A DNA stretch of 64,000 nt. It comes from Streptomyces sp. NRRL F-2664. GTDB taxonomy: Bacteria > Actinomycetota > Actinomycetes > Streptomycetales > Streptomycetaceae. Made by a program: the position numbers and the translations under genes. The notes beneath the pieces were generated by a model. That model had not been told where the DNA came from. It saw only the letters and a list, made by a program, of their open reading frames with translations, and ran no database searches. The DNA lies in the NCBI RefSeq assembly GCF_000719345.1, contig NZ_JOFX01000044.1:13924-77923 (forward strand), read 5' to 3'. Shown here in pieces: positions 45,331 through 55,315 of the stretch. Each line of letters begins with the position of its first letter. Within the stretch, counting starts at the first letter, position 1.

Positions 45331-46098
45331 CTACAGGGAGTCCAGCTGCGCGCGCACCTCGCGCGGCCGGTTGGTGATCAGAGTGTCCACGCCGAGCCGC
45401 ACGCACAGCTCCACGTCCTCCGGCTCGTCCACCGTCCACACCCGCACCCGCAGCCCCTTGGCCCGGAGCCGGGCCACCAGCCCCGGGTCCTTGCGCACCA
45501 GATCGATGCCGGGCCCGGCGTGCCCCGCGAACGGCGGCCTGGGCGGCCGCAGCCGCCGCTCGATCAGGTGGACGGCGGGCAGGCCGGGCGCCAGCCGGTT
45601 CAGCCTCACCAGGGCGTTGCGGGAGAAGCTCATCACCTCCACCAGCCCCGCCGATCCGTCGGCCAGGCCGTGGTCCTTCAGCACCCGCACCAGCTCGGCC
45701 TCCAGCCGGCCCCCGGCCCGGGTGGGGTGCTTGGTCTCGACGGCCAGACCGACGGGCCGGTCGGCGGCCAGAGCCTCCTTCAGCAGGTCCTCGAACAGCA
45801 GCACCTGCGACCCGCGGTGCTCCTCGCCCTTCCAGCCGCCGAAGTCCAGCGCGGACAGCTCCTCGTACGTCATCTCCGAGACCACCCCGCGCCCGTCGGA
45901 GGTCCGTTCCACACGCCGGTCGTGCACGCAGACCAGCCGGTGGTCGGCAGTGAGCCGGACGTCGCATTCGAGGGCGTCCGCGCCGTCCTCGATGGCCTGC
46001 CGGTAGGCGGCGATGGTGTGTTCGGGGTGCTCGTGGGAAGCCCCGCGATGCGCGACGATCCGGACGGCCCGGTCGGCACGGAGCTGCATGTGCGTCAT
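45331..46098 (-). CDS. Glycerophosphodiester phosphodiesterase
   Basis: The 255-residue product has the GDPD catalytic blocks: HRGASHEHPEHTIAAYRQAI (His, Arg, Glu-type metal and phosphate residues), ALECDVRLTADHRLVCVHD (Glu, Asp, His) and VETKHPTRAG, with the C-terminal RVWTVDEPEDVELCVRLGVD. It hydrolyses glycerophosphodiesters to glycerol 3-phosphate and an alcohol. No signal peptide is seen, so it is probably cytoplasmic. The start may be the ATG at 46098 or one 9 bases downstream. Confidence 0.9.
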   Translation of the reverse strand: MTHMQLRADRAVRIVAHRGASHEHPEHTIAAYRQAIEDGADALECDVRLTADHRLVCVHDRRVERTSDGRGVVSEMTYEELSALDFGGWKGEEHRGSQVLLFEDLLKEALAADRPVGLAVETKHPTRAGGRLEAELVRVLKDHGLADGSAGLVEVMSFSRNALVRLNRLAPGLPAVHLIERRLRPPRPPFAGHAGPGIDLVRKDPGLVARLRAKGLRVRVWTVDEPEDVELCVRLGVDTLITNRPREVRAQLDSL

Positions 46099-46200
46099 GC
46101 CCCGAAGGTATCCGCATGCGCGCGACGCCCCCGTACCGCATGCTGCCCGGACGGCGGAACAGCAGATGTACGGATCCTGCGGCCGCGGGGGCGGAAGCGC

Positions 46201-46238
46201 CCGAGGGGCCCTCCGCCGTCCGGCGGAGGGCCCCTCGG
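46201..46238 (-). terminator. Hairpin terminator of the class I fumarase gene
   Basis: CCGAGGGGCCCTCCGCC pairs with its complement over a 4-base loop (17-bp perfect stem), 27 bases after the fumarase stop on the minus strand. Confidence 0.8.
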
Positions 46239-46264
46239 TCACGGGCCCGGCTACGGACGGGGCG

Positions 46265-47929
46265 TCACAGCCCCGGGCCGCGCACCGGAATGTGCGTGAA
46301 CGTCGGCTCCGGCGCCGGGTTCTGGAAGAAGTCGTTGCCCTTGTCGTCGACCACGATGAACGCCGGGAAGTCCTCGACCTCGATCTTCCAGACCGCCTCC
46401 ATGCCGAGCTCCTCGTACTCCAGGACCTCGACCTTCTTGATGCAGTCCTGGGCGAGGCGCGCCGCGGGCCCGCCGATCGAGCCCAGGTAGAAGCCGCCGT
46501 GCGCGGCGCACGCGTCCGTCACCTGCTGCGAGCGGTTGCCCTTGGCCAGCATGACCTTGGAGCCGCCCGCCGCCTGGAACTGCTCGACGTAGGAGTCCAT
46601 GCGGCCGGCCGTGGTCGGGCCGAAGGAGCCCGAGGCGTAGCCCTCGGGGGTCTTGGCAGGACCGGCGTAGTAGACCGGGTGGTCCTTGAGGTACTGCGGC
46701 ATGTCCGCACCCGAGTCCAGCAGTTCCTTGATCTTGGCGTGCGCGATGTCGCGCGCCACGACCAGCGGGCCGGTCAGCGACAGGCGGGTCTTGACCGGGT
46801 GCTTGGTCAGGGTGGCCAGGATGTCGTCCATCGGCTGGTTCAGGTCGATGGAGACGACGTCCGAGGACCGCGACAGGTGCTCGTCCGTGGTGTCGGGCAG
46901 GAAGCGGGCCGGGTCGCGCTCCAGCTGCTCCAGGAAGACGCCCTCCGCGGTGATCTTCGCGGTGGCCTGGCGGTCCGCCGAGCAGGAGACGGCGATCGCG
47001 ACGGGCAGGGAGGCGCCGTGGCGCGGCAGGCGCACGACGCGGACGTCGTGGCAGAAGTACTTTCCGCCGAACTGCGCGCCGATGCCGATCTTCTGGGTGA
47101 GCTCGAAGACCTGCTGCTCCAGGGCCTCGTCACGGAAGCCGTGGCCCAGCGGGGAGCCCTCGCGCGGCAGCTCGTCGAGGTAGTGCGCGGAGGCGTACTT
47201 CGCCGTCTTCAGCGCGTGCTCGGCAGAGGTGCCGCCGACCACGATCGCCAGGTGGTAGGGCGGGCAGGCCGCCGTGCCGAGCGAGCGGATCTTCTCCTCC
47301 AGGAACTTCATCATGGAGGCCTCGTTCAGGACGGCCTTGGTCTCCTGGTAGAGGAAGGACTTGTTGGCCGAGCCGCCACCCTTGGCCATGAAGAGGAACT
47401 TGTACGCGCCGCCGTCGGTCGCGTACAGCTCGATCTGCGCGGGCAGGTTCGAGCCGGTGTTCTTCTCCTCCCACATGGTGAGCGGGGCCATCTGCGAGTA
47501 GCGCAGGTTCAGGCGGGTGTAGGCGTCGTAGATGCCGCGCGAGAGCGCCGCCTCGTCACCGCCCTCGGTGAGGACGTTCTGGCCGCGCTTGCCCATGACG
47601 ATCGCCGTGCCCGTGTCCTGGCACATCGGCAGGACGCCGGCCGCCGCGATGTTCGCGTTCTTGAGCAGGTCCAGCGCGACGAACTTGTCGTTCGAGGACG
47701 CCTCGGGGTCGTCGATGATGCGGCGCAGCTGCGCGAGGTGCGCGGGGCGAAGGAAGTGCTGGATGTCGTGGACGGCCTCCTCGGCGAGCGTGCGCAGCGC
47801 CTCCGGCTCGACCTTGAGGAACGTACGGCCGTCCGCCTCGAAGGTGGACACGCCCTCGGCGGTCACCAGCCGGTAGGGGGTGGTGTCCTCACCCAGGGGC
47901 AGCAGGTCGGTGTACGCGAACTCCGGCAT
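46265..47929 (-). CDS. Class I (iron-sulfur) fumarate hydratase
   Basis: The 554-residue product is a full-length class I fumarase: [80 protein letters not shown] and the beta-subunit part [20 protein letters not shown]. Three conserved cysteines (in PMCQDTG, AACPPYH and SCSADRQ contexts) are consistent with the 4Fe-4S cluster. The ATG at 47929 has AGGA at good spacing; an in-frame ATG 9 bases upstream is less well placed. It is the oxygen-sensitive counterpart of fumC nearby. Confidence 0.95.
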   Translation of the reverse strand: MPEFAYTDLLPLGEDTTPYRLVTAEGVSTFEADGRTFLKVEPEALRTLAEEAVHDIQHFLRPAHLAQLRRIIDDPEASSNDKFVALDLLKNANIAAAGVLPMCQDTGTAIVMGKRGQNVLTEGGDEAALSRGIYDAYTRLNLRYSQMAPLTMWEEKNTGSNLPAQIELYATDGGAYKFLFMAKGGGSANKSFLYQETKAVLNEASMMKFLEEKIRSLGTAACPPYHLAIVVGGTSAEHALKTAKYASAHYLDELPREGSPLGHGFRDEALEQQVFELTQKIGIGAQFGGKYFCHDVRVVRLPRHGASLPVAIAVSCSADRQATAKITAEGVFLEQLERDPARFLPDTTDEHLSRSSDVVSIDLNQPMDDILATLTKHPVKTRLSLTGPLVVARDIAHAKIKELLDSGADMPQYLKDHPVYYAGPAKTPEGYASGSFGPTTAGRMDSYVEQFQAAGGSKVMLAKGNRSQQVTDACAAHGGFYLGSIGGPAARLAQDCIKKVEVLEYEELGMEAVWKIEVEDFPAFIVVDDKGNDFFQNPAPEPTFTHIPVRGPGL

Positions 47930-48052
47930 TGGGGCCATTCCTCACTCGGCAGACAGCACTGACGACCAATTTGGCAGCGCAGTCCTCCAGCGTAGGACCT
48001 CCCGCCGGGCGTGTGTTTGTGAGGTAGGGCTCACTCGCGCCCCATCGGTAGT

Positions 48053-48086
48053 ATCGCGATCTATCGTGTCTCGCTATGCTGGCGTC
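48053..48086 (+). promoter_or_regulatory. Promoter-proximal palindromic region of the DUF1707 gene
   Basis: ATCGCGAT (48053-48060) is a perfect palindrome followed by the related CTATCGTGTCTCGCTAT. TATGCT at 48075-48080 looks like a -10 box ending only 6 bases before the GTG start, and no ribosome-binding site is present, so the mRNA may be leaderless. Confidence 0.5.
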
Positions 48087-48767
48087 GTGGACCTGGAAAA
48101 GCACCCCGCCGCCCCTGCCCCCGCACCCGCGCCCGTGCCCGCCGGGCTGCGCGCCTCGGACGCCGACCGGGACCGGTTCGCGCAGATCCTGGGCGACGCC
48201 GTCGCCGAGGGCAGGCTGACCGCCGAGGAGCACTCCGAGCGCCTGGACACGCTGTACGCCGTCAAGACGGTCGGCGAGCTGGAGGCGCTCGTACGGGATC
48301 TGCCCGCGCCCGGCGGCGCGCATGCCGCGTCCCCGGTGTCCGCGGCCTCCTACGCCGGAGCCGCCGTGGGCCCCGCCGCCGAGACCCTCGTCGCCGTGTG
48401 CAGCAGCTCCAGCCGCAAGGGCCGGTGGCGGCCGGGCGCGCACACCCGCGCGGTCTCGGTCATGGGGGACATCACCATCGACCTCACCCAGGCCGTCTTC
48501 GAGCAGCAGGTCACCGAGATCAACGTGACCTGCGTGCTCGGCAACGTGGAGGTCCTGGTCCCCGAGAACGTCACCCTGCGCGGCTACGGAAGCGGCGTCC
48601 TCGGCAACTTCGAGGTGCGCGGGGAGGGCCGCGGGCAGACCGATCCGCAGGCCCCCGTGGTGATCGTCCGCGGGTTCGCGCTGCTCGGCAACATCGAGGC
48701 GCGGCCCAGGATGGGAGCCCGCCTGGTCGACCTCGCACGCAAGCTGCGCGGGCGCCGGGACGGCTGA
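48087..48767 (+). CDS. DUF1707 protein with a beta-rich C-terminal domain
   Basis: The 226-residue product has a Pro/Ala-rich N-terminus, then a DUF1707 (SHOCT-like) domain (LRASDADRDRFAQILGDAVA, GRLTAEEHSERLDTLYAVKT) and a repetitive beta-strand domain (VSVMGDITIDLT; VTCVLGNVEVLVPE; GVLGNFEVRGEG; FALLGNIEARPR), as in cell wall-active LiaF-like proteins. Function is unknown. GTG 48087 is chosen because a -10-like box lies immediately upstream. It is divergent from the class I fumarase gene. Confidence 0.82.
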   Translation: MDLEKHPAAPAPAPAPVPAGLRASDADRDRFAQILGDAVAEGRLTAEEHSERLDTLYAVKTVGELEALVRDLPAPGGAHAASPVSAASYAGAAVGPAAETLVAVCSSSSRKGRWRPGAHTRAVSVMGDITIDLTQAVFEQQVTEINVTCVLGNVEVLVPENVTLRGYGSGVLGNFEVRGEGRGQTDPQAPVVIVRGFALLGNIEARPRMGARLVDLARKLRGRRDG

Positions 48768-48977
48768 CGGCAGCGGTGCCGGCTCGTGGTGAGGCCCGAC
48801 GGCGCCGGCAGAGCGGCCGGTGGCGGGGGCCGGGGCGCGGCGGCGCATGCGGAGGCGGAGGGTCTCGTTTCGGACGAACCCCGGCCGCCCCGTGGCACAC
48901 AGTGCATAGGGGCGCGTACAGCGGGTAGGGACAGGTGCGTCGTCTCTCGCTCGCGTATACGTCGTCAGGAGTAGACC

Positions 48978-49388
48978 GTGCCGCAACCGCCGCATCAGTC
49001 CCTGCAGGTAGCCGACGTGAAGAGCCTTCAGGGTCCTGGGGCGGGCCCGTCGGCCGTGCCGGAGCCACGGGTGCCGGCCAGGGCGGCGGAGGACGGTCCG
49101 TGGCATGCGGAGGCGGTGTGCCGACGCGACGAGGCGGGCCTCTTCTTCGCGCCGTCCAAGGAGCCGACGGCCGCCCGGCTCTCCCGCGAGGAGGCCGCGA
49201 AGCGCGTCTGCGCCCGCTGCCCCGTGATGGTGGCCTGCCGCGAGCACGCGCTGCTGCAGCCCGAGCCGTACGGGGTCTGGGGCGGGCTCACCGCGGCCGA
49301 ACGCCGCGTGGTGCTGGCGCGGATGCGCCGCCGGACCGCCGAGCTGCGGCAGGCCCCCGGAGCCGGACCGATCGCTGCGGCGGGCTGA
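48978..49388 (+). CDS. wblI: WhiB-family iron-sulfur regulator (WblI-like)
   Basis: The 136-residue product has the four WhiB cysteines C48, C78, C81 and C87 (VCARCPVMVAC) and the GVWGG turn (99-103), followed by a basic C-terminal helix (RRVVLARMRRRTAEL). WhiB-like proteins carry a 4Fe-4S cluster and bind sigma factor region 4 to control genes. The gene symbol is assigned because in Streptomyces coelicolor the wbl gene next to glpX is wblI, as I recall; position rather than sequence supports it. The GTG start follows AGGAG. Confidence 0.82.
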   Translation: MPQPPHQSLQVADVKSLQGPGAGPSAVPEPRVPARAAEDGPWHAEAVCRRDEAGLFFAPSKEPTAARLSREEAAKRVCARCPVMVACREHALLQPEPYGVWGGLTAAERRVVLARMRRRTAELRQAPGAGPIAAAG

Positions 49389-49426
49389 AGCGGCCCGAGT
49401 CTTCTGCCGGGCCGGGAACGCGGGCA

Positions 49427-49473
49427 CGCGAGAGGGGCGGTCACCCCCGCACAGGGTGACCGCCCCTCTCGCG
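49427..49473. terminator. Bidirectional hairpin between wblI and glpX
   Basis: A perfect 20-bp stem (CGCGAGAGGGGCGGTCACCC and its complement) with a 7-base loop separates the convergent genes. Confidence 0.88.
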
Positions 49474-49488
49474 TCGGGTCCCCGCCTC

Positions 49489-50520
49489 CTACTGGGCGCG
49501 GTCGAAGTCGATGGCGCTGTAGGCGCGCAGCTTCGACAGGCGGTGCGTGGAGTCGATCTTCCGGATGGTGCCCGACTTGGAGCGCATGACGAGCGAGGAC
49601 GTCGTCGCGGTCTCCGAGCGGTAGTGCACGCCGCGCAGCAGCTCGCCGTCCGTGATGCCGGTGGCCACGAAGAAGACGTTCTCGCCCGAGACCAGGTCGG
49701 TGGTGGTCAGCACCCGGTCCAGGTCGTGGCCGGCGTCGATCGCCTTCTGGCGCTCGGCGTCGTCCTTCGGCCACAGCTTGCCCTGGATCACACCGCCCAG
49801 GCACTTGATCGCGCAGGCCGAGATGATGCCCTCGGGGGTGCCGCCGATGCCGAGCAGCAGGTCCACACCGGTGCCCTCGCGGGCCGCCATGATGGAGCCG
49901 GCCACGTCACCGTCGGAGATGAACTTGATGCGCGCGCCGGTCTCGCGGATCTCCCGGACGATGCCCTCGTGGCGGGGGCGGTCCAGGATGACGACCGTGA
50001 CGTCCTCGGCGGCCATGCCCTTGGCCTTGGCGACCCGACGGATGTTCACCGAGACGGGGGCGTTGATGTCGACGAAGTCGGCCGCCTCGGGGCCGGTGAC
50101 CAGCTTGTCCATGTAGAACACGGCGGACGGGTCGAACATCGTGCCGCGGTCGGCCGCCGCCAGGACGGCGATGGCGTTCGGCATGCCCTTCGCGTTCAGC
50201 GTGGTGCCGTCGATCGGGTCGACGGCGATGTCGACCTCGGCACCGGTGCCGTCGCCGACCTGCTCCCCGTTGAAGAGCATCGGGGCTTCGTCCTTCTCGC
50301 CCTCGCCGATGACGACGACGCCGTTCATCGAGACGGTGGAGATCAGGGTCCTCATCGCGTTGACCGCGGCGCCGTCCGCGCCGATCTTGTCGCCGCGGCC
50401 GACCCACCGGCCGGCGGCCATGGCGGCCGCCTCGGTGACCCGTACGAGTTCGAGCGCGAGGTTGCGGTCGGGGGCCTCCGGGGAGACTTCGAGCTGGGGC
50501 GGCAGGTTGTGCTCGGTCAT
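49489..50520 (-). CDS. glpX: Class II fructose-1,6-bisphosphatase
   Basis: The 343-residue product is a full-length Glp[56 protein letters not shown] (metal-binding Asp residues), and [20 protein letters not shown]. It hydrolyses fructose 1,6-bisphosphate in gluconeogenesis. The ATG at 50520 is preceded by AAAGG. An in-frame start further upstream is less consistent with the family. Confidence 0.95.
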   Translation of the reverse strand: MTEHNLPPQLEVSPEAPDRNLALELVRVTEAAAMAAGRWVGRGDKIGADGAAVNAMRTLISTVSMNGVVVIGEGEKDEAPMLFNGEQVGDGTGAEVDIAVDPIDGTTLNAKGMPNAIAVLAAADRGTMFDPSAVFYMDKLVTGPEAADFVDINAPVSVNIRRVAKAKGMAAEDVTVVILDRPRHEGIVREIRETGARIKFISDGDVAGSIMAAREGTGVDLLLGIGGTPEGIISACAIKCLGGVIQGKLWPKDDAERQKAIDAGHDLDRVLTTTDLVSGENVFFVATGITDGELLRGVHYRSETATTSSLVMRSKSGTIRKIDSTHRLSKLRAYSAIDFDRAQ

Positions 50521-50760
50521 CGGAGCGCACCTTTCTGTACGGCGACGGCCGGGAAGTGAGGGTGCTGGAACTCTATCGGTACGTCGACATATTGAGCAGG
50601 GCGGGTCACGTATGAGCGGAATATCGGTCATTCGATTGTCCTGAGCGGACGCCTTGCACCCCGGTGCCGCGGCCCGTCGCGCGACTCAAGAGTGCGCCGG
50701 GCGGCGCGTCCGCGCGACCCCGGCGGTGATCGCCGCCCGGCGATGCGGGACGATGGTTCC

Positions 50761-51288
50761 GTGGCAGGTATGAAAGGCAAGCAGACGATCTGGGACATGG
50801 TCCGGTCGCTGGCGGTGATCGGCGTCGTCGTCGCCGGGATCTACATCTTCGTCCCGCATGACGACAAGGCCGATCCCACGCGGACGGTGGACTACCGGGT
50901 GGAGACCATCACGGCCCGGCGCGCGGCCCCGTACCCGGTGGCCGCCCCCGTGGGCCTCCCGGAGCAGTGGCGGGCGACCTCGGTGACGTACGAGCGCAAG
51001 AAGTCCGACGCCTGGCACCTCGGCTTCCTCGACCCGGAGCAGCAGTACGCGGCGGTCGAGCAGTCCAGCGACACCTCCGTCAAGTACCTCGAACGGGTCA
51101 CCCGCAACGCCACGGCCTCCGGGCAGACGCAGCAGGTCGGCGACGCGGCCTGGGAACGCTGGGAGGGCGAGAAGTACGACGCCCTCGTACGGCGGGGGCA
51201 GGGCCACGTCACGGTGGTGACCGGCACGGCCTCCTTCGAGCAGCTCGGCACGCTGGCGGCGGCGCTGGAGTTCAAGCAGGGCCAGTAG
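50761..51288 (+). CDS. DUF4245 membrane-anchored protein
   Basis: The 175-residue product has a short N-terminus, one membrane helix (about 13-33: MVRSLAVIGVVVAGIYIFVP) and an extracytoplasmic domain (TVDYRVETITARRAAPYPVA; LPEQWRATSVTYERKKSDAW; HLGFLDPEQQYAAVEQS), matching DUF4245. Function is unknown. The GTG at 50761 (MAGMKGKQTIWD) is preferred over the nearby ATG, which has poor ribosome-binding spacing. Divergent from glpX and convergent with the nitroreductase gene. Confidence 0.83.
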   Translation: MAGMKGKQTIWDMVRSLAVIGVVVAGIYIFVPHDDKADPTRTVDYRVETITARRAAPYPVAAPVGLPEQWRATSVTYERKKSDAWHLGFLDPEQQYAAVEQSSDTSVKYLERVTRNATASGQTQQVGDAAWERWEGEKYDALVRRGQGHVTVVTGTASFEQLGTLAAALEFKQGQ

Positions 51289-51352
51289 CGGCTGGGGGCC
51301 GGTCCCGGCGCAGGCTGCCGGCGGCGGACCGCCCCGGTGGACCCGTCGCAGA

Positions 51353-51398
51353 GAGAAGGGCCGTGCGCCCCGGATCCCCGGGGCGCACGGCCCTTCTC
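51353..51398. terminator. Bidirectional hairpin between convergent genes
   Basis: GAGAAGGGCCGTGCGCCCC pairs perfectly with its complement (19-bp stem) around GGATCCCC, between the DUF4245 and nitroreductase genes. Confidence 0.88.
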
Positions 51399-51428
51399 GT
51401 GTACGGCGGCCCCGGGCCGCGGTGGTGC

Positions 51429-52019
51429 TCAGACGGTGGTGATGACCTCGTCGATCGACAGGCGCGGGGAGCGCGGGAACCACGCGTCCTCACCCGGCTT
51501 GCCGATGTTGACGACCATGATCGGGGTGTGGTCGTCGTCCAGGAACTCCTTCTGGATGCCCGCGAAGTCGGCTCCGGTCATCGGACCCGCGGCCAGCCCG
51601 GCGGCGCGGACGCCCACGATGAAGTACGCGGCCTGCAGCGCGGCGTTGACCAGCGAGGACTGCTCGCGGGCCGGGCGCTCGGTGAAGAAGAGGTCCTTGG
51701 CCTGCGGGAAGTGCGGCAGCAGCCGCGGCAGCTCCTCGTGGAACTCGTTGTCCGCGGACAGGATCGCGACCAGCGGCGCGGCGAGGGTCTTGGCCTGGTT
51801 TCCCTCGGCGAGGTGCTTGACGAGGCGCTCGCGGGCCTCGGCCGAGCGGACCAGCGTGATGCGCAGCGGCGTGCCGTTGAAGGCGGTCGGGCCGTACTTC
51901 ACCAGGTCGTAGATCGCCTGGACCTGCTCCTCGGTCACGGGCTCGTCGGAGAACGAGTTGGCGGTGCGGGCCTCGCGGAACAGCAGATCCTGTGCGGCGG
52001 AGTCGAGTACGAGAGACAT
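51429..52019 (-). CDS. Malonic semialdehyde reductase / nitroreductase family protein (RutE-like)
   Basis: The 196-residue product is an FMN-dependent nitroreductase-fold protein of the RutE/HadB group: REARTANSFSDEPVTEEQVQ, YDLVKYGPTAFNGTPLRITL, LVNAALQAAYFIVGVRAAGL and AGPMTGADFAGIQKEFL. RutE reduces 3-hydroxypropionaldehyde-type or malonic semialdehyde intermediates in pyrimidine breakdown, but no rut genes are nearby, so the natural substrate is uncertain. Confidence 0.87.
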   Translation of the reverse strand: MSLVLDSAAQDLLFREARTANSFSDEPVTEEQVQAIYDLVKYGPTAFNGTPLRITLVRSAEARERLVKHLAEGNQAKTLAAPLVAILSADNEFHEELPRLLPHFPQAKDLFFTERPAREQSSLVNAALQAAYFIVGVRAAGLAAGPMTGADFAGIQKEFLDDDHTPIMVVNIGKPGEDAWFPRSPRLSIDEVITTV

Positions 52020-52114
52020 CGGAAAGCCTTCTTCCCTGCAGAGGTGGAGCGATGGCCCGACTCTACGACCGAAGTAGATGAATTTTCAACTAAACGAGGG
52101 TTCCGTGACCGGGA

Positions 52115-52333
52115 TCACTCCTCCTCGGCCGCATCGCGCGCCGCGAGCGCCGAATCCAGCCGGGCCCGGGCCCCCTCCAGCCAGCGCCGGCACACCTTGG
52201 CCAGCTCCTCACCGCGCTCCCAGAGCGCGAGGGACTCCTCCAGCGAGGTCCCCCCGGCCTCCAGCTTGCGGACGACCTCGATGAGCTCGTCGCGGGCCTG
52301 CTCGTATCCCAGCGCCGTCTCGGCCTCTGTCAT
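52115..52333 (-). CDS. xseB: Exodeoxyribonuclease VII small subunit
   Basis: The 72-residue product is a complete Xse[41 protein letters not shown], ending in a helical and acidic tail. With XseA it degrades single-stranded DNA. The ATG at 52333 is used. It follows xseA after 55 bases in the same direction, forming the usual xseAB pair. Confidence 0.93.
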   Translation of the reverse strand: MTEAETALGYEQARDELIEVVRKLEAGGTSLEESLALWERGEELAKVCRRWLEGARARLDSALAARDAAEEE

Positions 52334-52388
52334 TCCCTGCTCCACCCTGGGTTTGTCGTGCGGCCGCATGATTGCGGCTGCGTGTCCA

Positions 52389-53732
52389 TTACTTCGAAGC
52401 GGCCGACTCGCCCGCGGCAGCGCCCCGGGCCGCCACCGACGGGTCCTGCGCCGGTGCGTCCCGCGCCGGTCCGTCCTGCGCCGGTGCGCCCTCCTGCGGC
52501 GCACCCTCCGGCGGCGCGTCCGCTCCCGAGGAGACCTCCACGCAGAACGTGCCCTGCGCCACCCTGGCGCGCAGCACCTCCCCCGCCGCCACCTCCTGCG
52601 GCGAGCGCACCACGTGCCCGTCCGCCCGTTGCAGCACGGCGTACCCGCGCTCCAGCGTCGCGGCCGGCGACAGCGCCACCACCCGGGCCAGCGTGTGGGC
52701 GAGCTCGGAGTCGGCCCGGTCCAGCAGATGGCCCAGCGTGCGCCTGCTGCGCGCCAGCAGAGCGTCCAGCTCGTCCTCGCGCAGCTCCACCATGCGCTGC
52801 GGGTGGACGAACACCGGCCGGCCCAGGGCGTGCGCGAGCCCGCGCTCCTCCCGGTCGAGCAGCGCGCTCACCGCGCGCAGCCCCCGGCCCTGCAACTGGC
52901 GTACGCGCTCCAACTCCTCACCGACGTCCGGGACCACCTTCTTCGCGGCGTCCGTGGGCGTGGAGGCCCGCAGGTCCGCGACGAGGTCCAGCAGCGGTGA
53001 GTCCGGCTCGTGGCCGATCGCCGACACCACCGGGGTACGGGCCGCGGCCACGGCCCGTACGACCTCCTCGTCGGAGAAGGGCAGCAGGTCCTCCACGCTG
53101 CCGCCACCGCGCGCCACGATGATCACGTCCACCTCGTCCAGGGCGTCGAGCTCCCTGACCGCCCGGACCACCTGCGGGACGGCGTGCACGCCCTGCACGG
53201 CGACGTTGCGCACCTCGAAGCGGACGGCCGGCCAGCGCCGCCGGGCGTTCTCCAGCACATCGCGCTCGGCCGCGGAGGCCCGCCCGACCACCAGGCCGAT
53301 CAGCTGCGGCAGGAACGGCAGCGGCTTCTTGCGCTCCGGCGCGAAGAGGCCCTCGGAGGCCAGGGACCGCTTCAGCCGCTCCAGCCGCGCCAGGAGTTCC
53401 CCGATGCCGACCGGCCGTATCTCCGTCGCCCGCAGGGACAGCTGGCCGCGCGGGGCGTACCACTCCGGCTTGGCCAGCAGGACGACCCGTGAGCCTTCCG
53501 AGACGACGTCCGCGACCTCGTCGTAGACCTGGCGGAAGCAGGTCACGCTGACCGAGATGTCGTGCGAGGGGTCGCGCAGCGTCAGGAAGACCACCCCCGC
53601 CCCCGGTCGCCGCGAGAGCTGCGTGATCTGCCCCTCCACCCACACCTGGCCGAGCCGCTCGATCCAGCCGCCGATCAGCCGGGACACCCGGCCCACCGGC
53701 AGCGGCGCCTCCGCCGACGTATTCAGACCCAT
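52389..53732 (-). CDS. xseA: Exodeoxyribonuclease VII large subunit
   Basis: The 447-residue product has the N-terminal OB-fold ([20 protein letters not shown]) and the XseA catalytic region ([60 protein letters not shown]). The last about 45 residues form a Pro/Ala/Gln/Asp-rich tail with a five-residue repeat ([10 protein letters not shown]). It is followed by xseB. The enzyme processes single-stranded DNA in repair. Confidence 0.95.
   Translation of the reverse strand: MGLNTSAEAPLPVGRVSRLIGGWIERLGQVWVEGQITQLSRRPGAGVVFLTLRDPSHDISVSVTCFRQVYDEVADVVSEGSRVVLLAKPEWYAPRGQLSLRATEIRPVGIGELLARLERLKRSLASEGLFAPERKKPLPFLPQLIGLVVGRASAAERDVLENARRRWPAVRFEVRNVAVQGVHAVPQVVRAVRELDALDEVDVIIVARGGGSVEDLLPFSDEEVVRAVAAARTPVVSAIGHEPDSPLLDLVADLRASTPTDAAKKVVPDVGEELERVRQLQGRGLRAVSALLDREERGLAHALGRPVFVHPQRMVELREDELDALLARSRRTLGHLLDRADSELAHTLARVVALSPAATLERGYAVLQRADGHVVRSPQEVAAGEVLRARVAQGTFCVEVSSGADAPPEGAPQEGAPAQDGPARDAPAQDPSVAARGAAAGESAASK
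52447..52491. repeat. 15-base tandem repeat within xseA
   Basis: Three adjacent 15-base units (TGCGCCGGTGCGTCC, CGCGCCGGTCCGTCC, TGCGCCGGTGCGCCC) encode the Pro/Ala/Gln/Asp repeats at the XseA C-terminus. The copy number is likely to vary between strains. Confidence 0.8.
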
Positions 53733-53765
53733 GTCCGCAGGCTATCCGCACGCGCTGACAGCGTC

Positions 53766-55211
53766 TCAGCCTCCCGCCCGGGCGTCCGAAGTGTCGGACC
53801 CCGGCCCCGTCCCTGTCCCTGTCCCCGTCCCGGCTCCGGCCCCGGGCCGGCCGGGCGTCCGGCGCCGCCCGCGCTGGGCGAGCAGCACCGCCAGACCGAG
53901 GGCCAGCCACGCCGCGCCCACCAGCTGCGCCGCCCGGGACGCCTCGACGATCACCGTGACGGTCACCGCGGCCCCGAGCACCGGGACCACCAGGTGCCTC
54001 CACCAGCTCGGTGCGCCCTCGCGTCGCCGCACCACGAACCAGCCCACCACCGAGGCGTGCAGCAGCGTGAAGGCCACCAGCGCCCCGACGTCCACCACGG
54101 ACACCAGGTGGGCGAGCCCGTCGCCGCGCCGGGCCGCCCACACGGCGGCGACCAGCGTGACGGCCGCCGCCACCAGCAGGGCGGCCCGCGGGGTGCCGTC
54201 CGAGGTGCGCGCCAGTACCCGCGGCAGCCGCCGTTCCCGGGCCATCGCGAACACCAGCCGGCCGGCCGCCGCCTGCCCCGCCAGCGCGGCGAAGGCCGCT
54301 CCGACCGCCTTGCTGACCGCCACCAGGTCGTGCAGCCAGGAGCCCACCGCCGACTCCACCGCCGTGTAGAAGGCCGCCCCCTGCCGCCCCGGCGCCGCCG
54401 CCAGCTCCGCCGCGGACACCGGCATCAGCAGCGCCGCCAGCCAGCTCTGCACCACGAACAGCACCCCGGCCAGAGCCAGGCAGCACAGCACCGCCCGCGC
54501 CACCCGCCGGGAGCCCCCCGTCACCTCCTCGGCGAAGGACACGACGGCGTCGAAGCCGAGGTAGGACAGGACCGCCACCGACACCGCGCCCAGCACCGCC
54601 GTCGCACTGAAGGCGAGCGAGCCGTCACCGGTCAGCGGCGACAGCCAGCCGCGCCGCGGGCCGTCCAGGACCAGCACGGTCACCGCGGCCGCCACGAAGA
54701 CGGCCAGGACCAGGACCTCCAGCGCCAGCACGGCGAAACCGACCCGCGCGGCCACCCGTACCCCGCACAGGTTGAGCACGGTGGTCACCACGACGGCCAG
54801 GGCCGTCCACACCCACCGGGAGACCTCCGGCACCAGCGCGTTCATCGCGATCCCCGAGAAGAGGTACGCCACCGCCGGGATCAGCAGGTAGTCCAGCAGC
54901 GCCATCCACCCGGCGATCAGCCCCGGCCCCTCGCCCAGGCCCTTGCGGGCGTAGGTGAAGACCGAACCGGCCTGCGGGGCCACCCGCACCATCTGCGCGT
55001 AGCTGAAGGCGGTGAAGGCCATCGCGACCGTCGCGACCAGGTACACCAGCGCGACCGCGCCGTGGGACGCGGCGTCGAGCGCCCCGAAGACACCGACCGG
55101 GGCCATCGGGGCGATGAACAGCAGCCCGTAGACGACCAGGTCCCGGAAGCCGAGACTCCGCCGCAGGGCAGCGGGCGCCGGGGCCCTGCCGGAATCCGTA
55201 CCGGACGCCAT
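53766..55211 (-). CDS. APC-family amino acid permease
   Basis: The 481-residue product has about twelve membrane helices and APC-family features: an N-terminal [20 protein letters not shown] block, [20 protein letters not shown] and [16 protein letters not shown] in helix 6. It probably imports an amino acid or polyamine; the substrate is unknown. The C-terminal tail is a Gly/Thr repeat (GTGTGTGTG) written by a ccctgt hexamer-like repeat around 53808-53832. GGAGG precedes the ATG. Divergent from ispH. Confidence 0.88.
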   Translation of the reverse strand: MASGTDSGRAPAPAALRRSLGFRDLVVYGLLFIAPMAPVGVFGALDAASHGAVALVYLVATVAMAFTAFSYAQMVRVAPQAGSVFTYARKGLGEGPGLIAGWMALLDYLLIPAVAYLFSGIAMNALVPEVSRWVWTALAVVVTTVLNLCGVRVAARVGFAVLALEVLVLAVFVAAAVTVLVLDGPRRGWLSPLTGDGSLAFSATAVLGAVSVAVLSYLGFDAVVSFAEEVTGGSRRVARAVLCCLALAGVLFVVQSWLAALLMPVSAAELAAAPGRQGAAFYTAVESAVGSWLHDLVAVSKAVGAAFAALAGQAAAGRLVFAMARERRLPRVLARTSDGTPRAALLVAAAVTLVAAVWAARRGDGLAHLVSVVDVGALVAFTLLHASVVGWFVVRRREGAPSWWRHLVVPVLGAAVTVTVIVEASRAAQLVGAAWLALGLAVLLAQRGRRRTPGRPGAGAGTGTGTGTGPGSDTSDARAGG

Positions 55212-55315
55212 CGTTCCTCCGGGTGACGGGCGGGACGTTCGTGACGGGTCTCGCGGCCAGTCTGTGCCGAACGGCCGACGTCCGGCCTGCTGGAGACCCC
55301 CGTACGATGGAGCAC

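Noticed and set aside
48571..49427. Minus-strand open frames opposite wblI and the DUF1707 gene
   Set aside because: These are Arg/Pro/Ala-rich without domain content, whereas wblI has four conserved cysteines.
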